NCBI GenBank assembly: GCA_947683425.1
Contig: CANTUQ010000102.1
Location: forward strand, 682,001 to 746,000
Direction: 5' to 3'
From: Excoecaria cochinchinensis
Taxonomy: Eukaryota > Streptophyta > Magnoliopsida > Malpighiales > Euphorbiaceae
DNA length: 64,000 bases
The notes under the pieces are model-generated. The model was not told the origin of the DNA. It made no database searches and worked only from the letters and a program-made list of their open reading frames with translations. The position numbers and the translations under genes were made by a program. Positions 46,263 through 58,126 of the stretch are shown one piece after another. Each line of letters begins with the position of its first letter. Positions within the stretch are counted from its first letter, which is position 1.

Positions 46263-48139
46263 TGTAACACCCCAAATCGGGCCTAGTCGGAATCGGCAAA
46301 CTAAGTCGGTTAAGTGAAGGGTATTTCGGTAATTTGTATGTGAGTGAATTTGATGATAAGGACTTAATTGTAAAGTGATTAATTAAATAAGTTAAGTTAA
46401 GTGAGGAAAGGTTAGAGTGTGCTTGTTGTGTATGGAAGTAGGGTATAAGTGGGTTTTAGGAAATGATTTGGTGTGACTCAAGTGTGGTACCTTGAAGATT
46501 TTTATTTAAGAAATGTTTGCATGTGAAGTGAGTATGGTGCAAGGAGTGACTAAGTCAAAGGTGGTTTGTGTACCCAATGGGAGCTTGCCATGTGGATAGT
46601 TAGGTGGGAGCATTTAGTGTGATTTGGGTTAGGAAAGAGGAAATGCAGAATTTTCTTGTTCTTGTTCCCGTTGCCCTCTCTTCCTCCTCATTTTCTATTT
46701 TTCTTTTCCTCTCCTCCCCGTTTCTTGCTCAATCTCTTGGTTATGAGTGAAGTAGAATTGGTTTGGTGGAGTTTGGGAAGTAAGAGGAAAGAGGTAAGTT
46801 GAGATTTTAGGGTTCCTATGTTTGAGTTCTTTTTCTACTCCTAGTTTTGTTTAAGTTATGATTGAATTAAGAATTATGGGTTTGTTTGTGCAAGTAATTG
46901 GTGATAAGAAGAAGCAAAGTAAAGGAAAAGAGAAGATTTAAAGCTTGAAGAGAACAACTATTGTGCAACAAGAGGTTTGGGAGTTGATTCCTTTAATTGA
47001 GTTTTAATTGGTTTTTCCCCTAAATTCTTATTGAGTTATGAATATATATATTTGTATATGATTTCCAGTAAATTGAGTGTTTAATATGATTCTTATGCAT
47101 ATAGTTGTTTGGGTAAATGTATTGATAATGCATGAAGTGGCTTAAGTTGAAGGTGTGTGAGAATTGAAAGTGAAGTGAATGGTTAGGTAAACCCTGTTTC
47201 GTTCTCATCTGACCCTTGTGCAATGTTTTTATTATAAGTAGAGTTTTAGAACTCTGAATCATGTGATTCTTGCCCCATTAGAACCAGTACTTACATCTCT
47301 TTAAAAGTAGTAGAAATAGCTTTGGGCCAATACTTGCTATAAGACCTTGAATTTTGCATAACACCGTAGTGTCTCTTTTTATGTCGGGTTATTTGACCAG
47401 TAGAGGTTGTGGAGTTCATATCTGGAGTTCTAGATGTCCAATTGACCTGAAACTTATTCCATTTGAAATGTAAGACGTAGGAGAATATTTGTTAAGAAAA
47501 ACACTTTTCCTAAAAATGAGGTTTAGAGGTCGGTTTTCACGATGCTAGTTTGTAGTAAAAAGCAGTCTGTTATGGTAACTGAGGCGAGCTTCTGTCGCGA
47601 GCGCGACAAGGGTCGCGACCTCGCGACAGAAAAGCATGTTTTGAGCCTTTTCTTCTCTATTTTTGAGTTTAGGGTTGACCCGGATCAATCCCGTACCTTT
47701 CCCATCAGTTATTATGCATGTTTAGGGTAATTAAATGGCTATATAAGTAATGGTCGTTGGGAAAAACTTATGAGTATGATTAAGATTGGTGATTTAACTA
47801 GTAATTATAATAGATATAACTCTCCGAAGGTTTGTTTATGGATGAGTGCTATTATGTGATGGTTTCATGAGTAACCTTAGCCTGAAGTATCATATGTATG
47901 AATGCATTTAATGTGGGTGCGATTGAGATGATTGAAGAATAAAGTTGTTATTATAGATTGTGTATATGGATATTGTTAGTGGCATGTTTTATTGAAATTT
48001 TTATACGAATGTTGGATTTATGTTGTTAATGATGTGTGACTTGCTGGAGAAGAGGTAAGAGACCTTGGGATGTGTTTCGTGTGTTTGTGGATGAGTTTGA
48101 GGAAGGAAAGATCTTGCAAAATTCTGCAGATTTTCGAAA

Positions 48140-48492
48140 TCATGATTCTGTCGCAATCGCGACACTGTCGCGAGCGCGATAGAGACCGATGATTCTGATG
48201 CTGTGCCGTCGCGAGCAAGCAACGCTGTCGCGAGCCCGCGATAGCAATAGCTTGTCTGCTCTCTGTCGCGAGCGCGACAACCGTCGCGATCGCGACAGAG
48301 CACATTGTTGGCCTGTGCTATCGCGAGCATGCGACTTGTCGCGACCCCGCGATAGCAATACTTGTCCTCTGTCACGATCGCGACAACATCGCGAGCGCGA
48401 CAGAGTCGGGCCCTTCTCTCCTTCCCGCGATCGCGAAGTCCGTCGCGCACGCACAGCGAAGAGACTATGGTCTCTGTCGCGAGCGCGACAGA
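48140..48492. repeat. Cluster of TGTCGCGAGCGCGACA-type palindromes in C LTR 1
   Basis: At least ten near-palindromes with CGCGAGCGCG, CGCGATCGCG or CGCGACCCCGCG centres, many flanked by CTCTGT...ACAGAG. The equivalent cluster in LTR 2 is 53370-53700, with one palindrome pair fewer. A single extra pair lies at 47592-47640 (52816-52862 in LTR 2). Confidence 0.85.
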
Positions 48493-49558
48493 TGTGTTGT
48501 GTTAAATGAGTTTTCTTTGGTGATTTCAATGTTTGAATTCCGAACTTGTGGCACTTTTAGGTTTATAATTGGACTATTTTGTGAAGTATGTTAATATAAA
48601 TGGATGTACCATGCATATCTATACTTATGATCTTTCTCTAAGATTATCATGTTATGCTCAAAGTGTAAATTGTATGATGCGTGTTTGACTTTATGAGCTT
48701 ATTCATATGTCTCAACTATTGCTGATTATGTATAATGATATAAAGTATGTGACTTGAAATATGATTTGTATTATGCATGACCTGCGAGAGTCAGTCTAGT
48801 GGATAGTTAGGCATGCCTAATAGAGTCTATGTATGTGTAGCTGCAGCGCCCTTTGAACGATTTGGACCCTGATCAGGTCCCCGAATGGTTCCTCGAGAAC
48901 CCCTATTATGTGTATGTGTATGGATCTTGTTTAAGGTCCTGTTCAATGAAGTATTGCCTTCCGACTTGTACCTGTATGGTACATTATATTATGTGTTCGA
49001 TTCGTACCCGTAAGGTACCATTCAGTACTCGTTATCCACTATTTTGAGTCAGCAGGTATTTCGTTTGCTTCATCTGATATGAACATGAGAATGTGATATC
49101 CGAATGTATAAGATTTCAGTCATATGAACCAGTTATGAATATAAGAATGTGATATCAGTATAAGTATGATTTTGGGAGATGTGAATGTGCTTACAAATCT
49201 CCGAGTGGGCTTAATGTAACTCTAACCTGCATATTGTACTTTTGACCTTACCTGTAAATGATCTTGTATATAGTATGTGTGATTGAAGTCGGTGTGGCAT
49301 ATAATGTTGACACTACATTTCTGTATAGTAATGTGATAAATTAACATGTATATTAGAATGTGTTTACGTTCTGGGCATGATAATTGGGTGTGTTAATCAT
49401 ATAAGTATATGATCGCAGTTAGGAACATTTGAATGCGTGGCTATTGTATAAAGCATGAATAATTATCTGTTAGGACTTGATGCATTCGCTATTGTGTATG
49501 TGTTATACTTGGGCGACCGTTGTGAATGGCCGTCTATATTTTCTGTATATTTTCCCCA

Positions 49559-49597
49559 CTAAGCGTTATCGCTTAGCACGGGCTCTTTTCCCCGTGC
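49559..49597 (+). other. Two adjacent hairpins near the end of C LTR 1
   Basis: CTAAGCGTTATCGCTTAG is a near-perfect stem, followed by GCACGGG...CCCGTGC. Same in LTR 2 (54767-54805); the first stem also stands in LTR D (783-800). Possibly linked to 3' end formation of the RNA. Confidence 0.6.
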
Positions 49598-50040
49598 AGG
49601 TGGCAGGTTTGCTTTTGTTCGAGTCGCGCATCTGCAGAGTCGGCCACATAGAAGCTAGAAGTTTTGTATCTTGTTCAGCTTTTGTAATTTGGAATTTTTG
49701 TATATCTGTGTAATATGTATATGTAATAATAGGTAAAGATTCTGATGTAATATTTTAAGCTATGTAAATATTTACACACTTATGTATCTTTCTTACTAGG
49801 TTTCTGTTGTATGATTATAAGTATGCATGTGTGTATGTTTTCTCTTAGTGTATGCGCCTTGGCATAATATGTACGTTCAGCTTTCTCTCAAAGTTTTTAA
49901 TTATCATGGATATGTCATTCTATTTATGTGATGTTTACTTGTTTACTCTAGTGGGATGTGACACTCCTATCTATCTTGGATTCTTCTTCCTCTAATCCGA
50001 ATAGAAGTTTCCATAGTATAGGTTGGGGTGTGACATTAGG

Positions 50041-50058
50041 TGGTATCAGAGCGCGGTT
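50041..50058 (+). other. Primer binding site of C (initiator tRNA-Met)
   Basis: TGGTATCAGAGCGCGGTT, five bases after the LTR end; the first 12 bases fit the usual iMet primer site. Confidence 0.85.
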
Positions 50059-50195
50059 TGACGATTCTTGTTGTCTTATTTGTTTGAGTATCGAGTCTTT
50101 GTATGTTACTTATTATGTGTCGAGTCTTTGTTTGAGCATCGGTTTTGTGTCGTGGCCTAATGCAGATGTGTCTTGTCCTGTGTGTGTTGTGTTAG

Positions 50196-50717
50196 ATGGA
50201 ATCCGACCCTAGTGAGAAGGTGAACGAGACGGCAGATAGTGTTAATCCAGTTAGTGTTGGTCAGAGTGTTTCCGAGCATCCGCCGGCTAGAGATTCTAGT
50301 TCTGTTTTTGACGATAGGGCCCTAGTGCGAGGGTTGATTCGGATTTTGGATAGATTAACTACCCCTCATGTTCCTCAAGATTTTGTTCAGAAGGGATTTC
50401 AGAAGAGAAAAATGTCAAGTAAAGAGGTATCAGCGGGTAAAAAGAAGATTCGAGAAGTTCCGGTATGTCACTTCTGTCAGAAGCAACATTGGGGTCTTTG
50501 TCGGAAGCTCACTGGAGCTTGCTTCCGATGTGGTAGCAAAGCTCACCAGCTTGCCAATTGTCCAAAGTCTAGGGAGAATCTGGCTAGGCAAGCTAGGAAG
50601 GATATGGAGGAATTGCTTAGAACCACTCGTGGACCAACAAGGCTTGTTGAGCACCGTAGTGTAGTGACAGAGTCTGTAGAACCTTCTGGTAAGTTTTATT
50701 TTGACGTGTTCGAGTAA
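50196..50717 (+). CDS. Small gag-derived nucleocapsid ORF of C
   Basis: 173 codons, intact, with ATG about 140 bp after the primer site (MESDPSEKVNETADS). The usual large gag/capsid domain is missing. What remains is a basic segment (FQKRKMSSKEVSAGKKKIRE) and two zinc-knuckle-like motifs, CHFCQKQHWGLC and CFRCGSKAHQLANC (CX2CX4HX4C), then an acidic/basic tail. The phrase LTGACFRCGS is typical of Tekay/Del chromovirus gag. It could bind the element's RNA for packaging by a helper particle; this is inference. It fits the TR-GAG class, non-autonomous elements that keep only gag. Confidence 0.75.
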   Translation: MESDPSEKVNETADSVNPVSVGQSVSEHPPARDSSSVFDDRALVRGLIRILDRLTTPHVPQDFVQKGFQKRKMSSKEVSAGKKKIREVPVCHFCQKQHWGLCRKLTGACFRCGSKAHQLANCPKSRENLARQARKDMEELLRTTRGPTRLVEHRSVVTESVEPSGKFYFDVFE

Positions 50718-51487
50718 AGTTGTTTTAGTAATCTGAGGTGAAAGGGTATTTTAATTCCATAAGGTTTCGGTAGTACTCTATATACCTGTCAGCTATCTCC
50801 AGAAAAGTATTTGAATAAAAGCATATTAAATCATGGGGATGGGACTAAATACATCATTACAGCATTACTTGCATTTCCTCAGCATCATTCTGCATACATG
50901 AGTCGTCACATTTTCATTGCATCATCATCCCTTTGACCATACATGAAAAACATTTGTATATGTGTTTTGATTAAGAGAAAGCTGATAGGGTGTACGTGTA
51001 CTATTTGCTATTAGGAACAAGAGTAGTAGGGGTAAGTATAAGCAAGTAAGTGGATGTAATTGCAGACTTCTGTATAAGATGATTAAATAATAAGTACTGT
51101 AAGAGTATGTGATGGTTTAAAAGTGAAAACCAAATTGTGACTAGTGATACTATTAATCTAAGAGGAAATGTCATAGTCATTTTGATCAAGGAAAGAGTAT
51201 AGTGAATGTGTGAACAATTCTGTATTTAAAAGACGAGAAGTGTTATGAGAAAGGAGTTAAGTGAAAAGATTGACATGATGGTGATAGAATGCAAACGATC
51301 TGTAACTCAAAATTTATAGAGATGTTTATTTAGTGAGAAGGATTTCTACTATATGTTTTGATGTTAGTAAAAATGACTTGGATAGTATAATGTTAGTGTG
51401 TGAATGTTAATAATAAAGATTTTGAAATTCAGAAAAATCAGATATAAGTGAATTTCGAGGGCGAAATTCTTTTAAGGAGGGTAAATT
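50718..51487 (+). other. 3' internal part of C with polypurine tract
   Basis: No coding capacity. AAGGAGGG at 51474-51481 just before the LTR at 51488 is the likely polypurine tract. Confidence 0.7.
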
Positions 51488-54400
51488 TGTAACACCCCAA
51501 ATCGAGCCTAGTCGGAATCGGCAAACTAAGTCGGTTAAGTGAAGGGTATTTCGGTAATTTGTATGTGAGTGAATTTGATGATAAGGACTTAATTGTAAAG
51601 TGATTAATTAAATAAGTTAAGTTAAGTGAGGAAAGGTTCAAGTGTGCTTGTTGTGTATGGAAGTAGGGTATAAGTGGGTTTTAGGAAATGATTTGGTGTG
51701 ACTCAAGTGTGGTACCTTGAAGATTTTTATTTAAGAAATGTTTGCATGTGAAGTGAGTATGGTGCAAGGAGTGACTAAGTCAAAGGTGGTTTGTGTACCC
51801 AATGGGAGCTTGCCATGTGGATAGTTAGGTGGGAGCATTTAGTGTGATTTGGGTTAGGAAAGAGGAAATGCAGAATTTTCTTGTTCTTGTTCCCGTTGCC
51901 CTCTCTTCCTCCTCATTTTCTATTTTTCTTTTCCTCTCCTCCCCGTTTCTTGCTCAATCTCTTGGTTTTGAGTGAAGTAGAATTGGTTTGGTGGAGTTTG
52001 GGAAGTAAGAGTAAAGAGGTAAGTTGAGATTTTAGGGTTCCTATGTTTGAGTTCTTTTTCTACTCCTAGTTTTGTTTAAGTTATGATTGAATTAAGAATT
52101 ATGGGTTTGTTTGTGCAAGTAATTGGTGATAAGAAGAAGCAAAGTAAAGGAAAAGAGAAGATTTAAAGCTTGAAGAGAACAACTATTGTGCAACAAGAGG
52201 TTTGGGAGTTGATTCCTTTAATTGAGTTTTAATTGGTTTTTCCCCTAAATTCTTATTGAGTTATGAATATATATATTTGTATATGATTTCCAGTAAATTG
52301 AGTGTTTAATATGATTCTTATGCATGTAGTTGTTTGGGTAAATGTATTGATAATGCATGAAGTGGCTTAAGTTGAAGGTGTGTGAGAATTGAAAGTGAAG
52401 TGAATGGTTAGGTAAACCCTGTTTCGTTCTCATCTGACCCTTGTGTAATGTTTTTGTTATAAGTAGAGTTTTCGAACTCCGAATCATGTGATTCTTACAC
52501 CATTAGAACCAGTACTTATATCTCTTTAAAAGTCGTAGAAATAGCTTTGGGCCAATACTTGCTCTAAGACCTTTACTTTTGCATAACACCGTAGTGTCTC
52601 TTTTTATGTCGGGTTATTTGACCAGTAGAGGTTGTGGAGTTCATATCTTGACTTTTCGATGTCCAATTGACCTGAAACTTGTTCCATTTGAAAGTTAAGA
52701 CGTAGGAGAACATTTGTTAAGAAAAAAACGTTTCCTAAAAATGAGGTTTATAGGTCGGTTTTCACGATGCTAGTTTGTAGTAAAAAGCAGTCCGTTATGG
52801 TAACTGAGGTGAGCTTCTGTCGCGAGCGCGACAAGGGTCGCGACCTCGCGACAGAAAAGCATGTTCTGAGCCTTTTCTTCTCTATTTTTTAGTCTAGGGT
52901 TGACCCGGATCAATCCCGTACCTTTCCCATCAGTTATTATGCATGTTTAGGGTAATTAAATGGCTATATAAGTAATGGTCGTTGGGAAAAACTTATGAGT
53001 ATGATTAAGATTGGTGATTTAACTAGTAATTATAATAGATATAACTCTCCGAAGGTTTGTTTATGGATGAGTGCTATTATGTGATGGTTTCATGAGTAAC
53101 CTTAGCCTGATGTATCATATGTATGAATGCATTTAATGTGGGTGCGATTGAGATGATTGAAGAATAAAGTTGTTATTATAGATTGTGTATATGGATATTG
53201 TTAGTGGCATGTTTTATTGAAATTTTTATACGAATGTTGGATTTATGTTGTTAATGATGTGTGACTTGCTGGAGATGAGGTAAGAGACCTTGGGATGTGT
53301 TTCGTGTGTTTGTGGATGAGTTTGAGGAAGGAAAGATCTTGCAAAATTCTGCAGATTTTCGGAATCATGATTCTGTCGCGAGCGCGACAGAGACCGATGA
53401 TTATGATGCTGTGCCGTCGCGAGCACGCGGCGTTGTCGCGAGCCCGCGATAGCAATAGCTTGTCTGCTCTCTGTCGCGAGCGCGACAACCGTCGCGATCG
53501 CGACAGAGCACATTGTTGACCTGTGCTATCGCGAGCACGCGACTTGTCGCGACCCCGCGATAGCAATACTTGTCCTCTGTCGCGATCGCGACAACATCGC
53601 GAGCGCGACAGAGCCGGGCCCTTCTCTCCTTCCCGCGATCGCGAAGTCCATCGCGCACGCACAGCGAAGAGACTATGGTCTCTGTCGCGAGCGCGACAAA
53701 TGTGTTGTGTTAAATGAGTTTTCTTTGGTGATTTCAATGTTTGAATTCCGAACTTGTGGCACTTTTAGGTTTATAATTGGACTATTTTGTGAAGTATGTT
53801 AATATAAATGGATGTACCATGCATATCTATACTTATGATCTTTCTCTAAGATTATCATGTTATGCTCAAAGTGTAAATTGTATGATGCGTGTTTGACTTT
53901 ATGAGCTTATTCATATGTCTCAACTATTGCTGATTATGTATAATGATATAAAGTATGTGACTTGAAATATGATTTGTATTATGCATGACCTGCGAGAGTC
54001 AGTCTAGTGGATAGTTAGGCATGCCTAATAGAGTCTATGTATGTGTAGCTGCAGCGCCCCTTGAACGATTTGGACCCTGATCAGGTCCCCGAATGGTTCC
54101 TCGCGAACCCCTATTATGTGTATGTGTATGGATCTTGTTTAAGGTCCTGTTCAATGAAGTATTGCCTTCCGACTTGTACCTGTATGGTACATTATATTAT
54201 GTGTTCGATTCGTACCCGTAAGGTACCATTCAGTACTCGTTATCCACTATTTTGAGTCAGCAGGTATTTCGTTTGCTTCATCTGATATGAACATGAGAAT
54301 GTGATATCCGAATGTATAAGATTTCAGTCATATGAACCAGTTATGAATATAAGAATGTGATATCAGTATAAGTATGATTTTGGGAGATGTGAATGTGCTT

Positions 54401-55243
54401 ACAAATCTCCGAGTGGGCTTAATGTAACTCTAACCTGCATATTGTACTTTTGACCTTACCTGTAAATGATCTTGTATATATTATGTGTGATTGAAGTCGG
54501 TGTGGCATATAATGTTGACACTACATTTCTGTATAGTAATGTGATAAATTAACATGTATATTAGAATGTGTTTACGTTCTGGGCATGATAATTGGGTGTG
54601 TTAATCATATAAGTATATGATCGCAGTTAGGAACATTTGAATGCGTGGCTATTGTATAAAGCATGAATAATTATCTGTTAGGACTTGATGCATTCGCTAT
54701 TGTGTATGTGTTATACTTGGGCGACCGTTGTGAATGGCCGTCTATATTTTCTGTATATTTTCCCCACTAAGCGTTATCGCTTAGCACGGGCTCTTTTCCC
54801 CGTGCAGGTGGCATGTTTGCTTTTGTTCGAGTCGCGCATCTGCAGAGTCGGCCACATAGAAGCTAGAAGTTTTGTATCTTGTTCAGCTTTTGTAATTTGG
54901 AATTTTTATATATCTGTGTAATATGTATATGCAATAATAGGTAAAGATTCTGATGTAATATTTTAAGCTATGTAAATATTTACACACTTATGTATCTTTC
55001 TTACTAGGTTTCTGTTGTATGATTATAAGTATGCATGTGTGTATGTTTTCTCTTAGTGTATGCGCCTTGGCATAATATGTACGTTCAGCTTTCTCTCAAA
55101 GTTTTTAATTATCATGGATATGTCATTCTATTTATGTGATGTTTACTTGTTTACTCTAGTGGGATGTGACACTCCTATCTATCTTGGATTCTTCTTCCTC
55201 TAATCCGAATAGAAGTTTCCATAGTATAGGTTGGGGTGTGACA
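51488..55243 (+). repeat. C 3' LTR (3756 bp)
   Basis: Pairs with 46263-50035. Palindrome clusters at 52816-52862 and 53370-53700; hairpins at 54767-54805. Confidence 0.92.
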
Positions 55244-55248
55244 AAAAC
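55244..55248. repeat. Target site duplication of C, right copy (AAAAC)
   Basis: See 46258-46262; the A 5' LTR resumes at 55249. Confidence 0.9.
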
Positions 55249-56141
55249 TCTTTTCAAAGCCAAACAAAGGTTTTATCACAAAGTGAGGTAAAGAGAGTCA
55301 AAATAAAGGAAAATAATGACAAAATTGAAAGAATCAACAAATAAAGAATAAATATGAAATGATATGAAGAAGGAATCCGGAATATTTACCCTCAGATAAT
55401 CACTTTGGGTGAGATTCTTGTGTTGATTAAAGCCCCTCGTGTTCCACGAAAAGCGAGATGAAGGATCGAAAAGAGGAAAACAGATTATTTCCTTCTCAAC
55501 CCTTCAAAATATTGTATTTGGAATCAAGATCTAAGGAAAACTAATTAGTTTTTAGTCCCTTTTGATGGATTTGATTCTCTTTTGAAATAGATTTCTTTAT
55601 GAAATGTGTTTGCTGGAAGAGAGAGAAAATATGCTTGAATTTGGGCAGAGTTTCCCTTCTTCAAAAATTTTGGAACCTTTTTCTAGTGAAAATCCGGTAC
55701 TTTTATAAGCCAGACACGACTGACGGGCGTCGGTGTATGGAGGCGGGCGTCAGAAGAATCCTTCTGACACAAGGATTCGTCCGACGGCCCTGCCACATCC
55801 ACCAACGGGCGTCGGAAGGGTTGCGTGCTCTGGGAAACCAAGCAGCATTCTGACAGGGGCAGTGATTTTTCGACGGGCGTCGAAAAATACCACAAGCCGT
55901 CGGTGACCCTAAGCGACGGGCTGACTTCACAGACGGGCTGGCCGTCTGTGGAGGAAAAAAAAGGTTTTTGACTCGAAAATCCCCTGTTTTCTCCCCCTCT
56001 GCCTACGAAAGGTAAAAAGACTCATTTCTCGTGGAATGCGGGGCTAAAACCCCCAAATCCAAACCATTTATACAGGCTAGGATATTGATTTCATCATAGG
56101 GTAATCTCTGATCCGGACCTCTCCGGTACACGGTGCTTACA

Positions 56142-56146
56142 GTACC
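56142..56146. repeat. Target site duplication of A, right copy (GTACC)
   Basis: See 15957-15961. Confidence 0.88.
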
Positions 56147-56688
56147 CAAGACAAGGATATGCCCAAATTAGAGTAGTGCCTCTGAGCCGCTTTAGTTGCT
56201 GACACTTTCCTTGCCCTTTAGGTACCACTGCTATTATCATGGTAACCAACTCCTGGGCTTGCGAGGCCAGCAATAGTCTTATTAAGAGGTGCCCGGGTAG
56301 TAGCAAGCTTGGACTTCACAATCTCTTCTTAAAGATCAGTTAGCTTTCTTTCGGTGTTTGAGGGACTGAGGAGGCCCATTAATTGTAAAGGCTCTAGTCC
56401 ATTTGCTCTTCCCACTAGCTTGATTGGTGAGTCGAGTGCTGCCTTGCTCCTAGGCTCGGGAGTGGACGAAAACATTACAGTCGTCGTTGCATAATCCTTC
56501 TTGACCATGGCTAGCTCAACCTAGTTAAGGGTAGTCGCCATAAGTTGAGCTTGAAGAACTAGCGCCATGGCATCCATCCTTTCCTTAATCATGGCCAACA
56601 ACCCCTTTCCAAGCTCCTTGAACCTTCTATCCATCTCCTGGATCATTAAGGAAAGAGTCTTTTTAATCTGTCGTGAAGGATCAGCCAT
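56147..56688 (-). pseudogene. gag of B1, N-terminal part
   Basis: ATG at 56688 (MADPSRQIKKTLSLM, MDRRFKELGKGLL). Near the A insertion the frame reads KVSATKAAQRHYSNLGISLS, matching EVSATEVTTQRKFSNLERPL of A's gag. The central gag domain is largely deleted: only about 180 codons separate the start from this point, against about 360 in A. Frameshifts present. Continues at 15961. 56689-56797 is leader; the 5' LTR is missing. Confidence 0.65.
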
Positions 56689-56796
56689 TTATAATGCATG
56701 TGGATATTCTAATAAAAACACTAGATCTTTGCCAACCAATTTGAACTCTGCTTGCTCCTCGAGCAACTACGGGGACCCCAAAACCTCCCAGGTCCC

Positions 56797-58126
56797 GAAG
56801 GTAGATAGAACATTACATACCTGTATTCTCATATAAACATATAAACACATATATATATACATTCACAGAGTACATTTACTAAGCTTTTCTACTATAACAA
56901 TCTTGCATATCAAGTATTCCAATAGGTCTCTCCAAAGACATCATATAGACAAGCACACTAATAACTTTTGAACAGATTAATAACATGCATTATCCCAATA
57001 CAATTTCTTATGCAATCCGGATCTTTACATACATGCCTATTAGAAAAAACATTACTTGATACCTTTCTTTTTATTTAATAGATATCGCCTTATAATACAA
57101 AACACATGGGTATTTGAAGATACTACAACTTCCCATATAAGTGTCCATAAAGGATCCAGAACAGAGGAGTGCGTAAAGCACTAGTTCAAATGATATCTAT
57201 CATCAAATGCATCCAATACATATTCACATAACCATTTGGCAAGTCATCACAGAACTTATCAATTAATTCATATTCTTTTATTCATTTTATTGCCTGCTAA
57301 GTCAAAAGGGGTGGATAACGATTATATAGTGACGGTACCTTACGGGTACGAATCAAAAACCATTTTATTTATCACATTCAAAACATTTTTCAGAGGGGAC
57401 CTTAAACCAGATCCAAATATTTTCAGGGATCGTGAGGATTCGAATGGGGACCTGATTAGGGTCCAAACAGAATAGAGGGCTGCAGCTAACAGAACTCTAT
57501 AGGCATGCCTATCTATCCACGACTAGACTAACGCAGGCTAAATTCTATGTTGTTATTATTGGATTCGTTTCATTTCCACATACATACACATTCCACAATA
57601 AGCATAACATTCTTTCATTTTTAATTAGGCATATGCATTCATTTACGTATAACATCTCATATGAACATATTAAGCATATTTATGTTATTAAATATCATGT
57701 CAATATTTAGTCTCAACAATCACTTTACCATTATCTTATTTATTTAGACTTAATCGATAAGTTCACGTTTCATTACACACATACATTTACAACATAATCA
57801 TGGTAGATCAAATTCTTAAATTTCAATAATTACTATGCATGGGAAAAACATCAATAATTCACATTTCCAATTGGCTGACTCTTGCAGGTCATACATAATA
57901 CAAATCATGCCTCAAGTCATAGCATATCATTTATCATGAAGAATTCATAATATTGCCCATATAAATAAGCATATTATATTGCATACAGGGGTAAAAAAAC
58001 CATGAAGAAACCATTTGAAATTCATTTTAGAAGTGAAGCGCAAAATCAAAAAAACAGGGCAGGGGAAGCTCACTGTCGCGATTACGACAAAGTCGTGCTC
58101 ACGACAGAATGGCATCGGACACGAGT
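56797..58126 (-). mobile_element. Truncated second copy of LTR D
   Basis: Matches about 1487-2821 with a few percent divergence. Both ends are internal to the LTR. The right break falls at the palindrome cluster, after ACACGAGT, where B2 LTR sequence begins. No target duplication is seen. Confidence 0.85.

Larger units (their letters stand above)
46263..50035 (+). repeat. C 5' LTR (3773 bp)
   Basis: Contains palindrome clusters at 47592-47640 and 48140-48492, a TATATAAG at about 47738 and the hairpins at 49559-49597. Frames full of RARD repeats come from the palindromes and are not genes. Confidence 0.92.
46263..55243 (+). mobile_element. Non-autonomous gag-only LTR element C (TR-GAG type) with very large LTRs
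   Basis: LTRs 46263-50035 (3773 bp) and 51488-55243 (3756 bp), TGTAACACCCC...GGGTGTGACA, AAAAC on both sides, an initiator-Met primer site and a purine tract. The internal part is only 1452 bp and holds one small gag-derived ORF; no protease, RT or integrase. It is presumably mobilised by a Tekay/Del-type relative. About 53 LTR substitutions by hand (about 1.4%) plus one 17-18 bp indel in the palindrome cluster. Confidence 0.92.
15962..56141 (-). mobile_element. Tat-lineage Ty3/gypsy element A with two nested insertions
   Basis: Full element with both LTRs (2055 bp each after removing nested C), GTACC on both sides, a tRNA-Arg-type primer site (45082-45099) and a polypurine tract (18017). 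Own length is about 17.5 kb once Athila and C are removed. Minus-strand order: 5' LTR, leader, gag-pro, RT-RNase H-archaeal RNase H-integrase, antisense aORF, divergent promoter, ORF2, 140-bp tandem array, 3' LTR. The dual RNase H, PBS type and antisense ORF place it in the Tat clade (Ogre/Retand-like). My hand count gives about 65-70 LTR differences in 2055 bp (about 3.3%). Confidence 0.92.
45101..56141 (-). repeat. A 5' LTR, interrupted by element C
   Basis: Pieces 45101-46262 and 55249-56141 total 2055 bp and align end to end with 15962-18016. The first base pair is TA instead of TG on the plus strand. Promoter part at about 55690-55940. Confidence 0.93.
4303..56797 (-). mobile_element. 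Tat-lineage Ty3/gypsy element B1, degenerate, split by two insertions
   Basis: After removing A2 (with one TSD copy) and A (with one TSD copy), the pieces 4303-4368, 11592-15961 and 56147-56797 form one minus-strand element of about 5.1 kb. In minus-strand order they hold gag, a pro/RT remnant, an integrase remnant, an antisense accessory ORF remnant, a 3' UTR tandem array, a polypurine tract and a 3' LTR. Protease, most of RT and RNase H are deleted. The 5' LTR and primer site are missing: 56797 abuts a piece of LTR D. The left end of the 3' LTR is also lost or hidden at the junction with D (4302). It is the oldest layer of the nest, being the target of both A2 and A. Confidence 0.8.

Noticed and set aside
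48001..48529. Arg/Ala/Asp-rich ORFs (also 53226-53737)
   Set aside because: RARD repeats are translations of the CGCGAGCGCGACAG palindromes in all frames and on both strands; no homology or start context.
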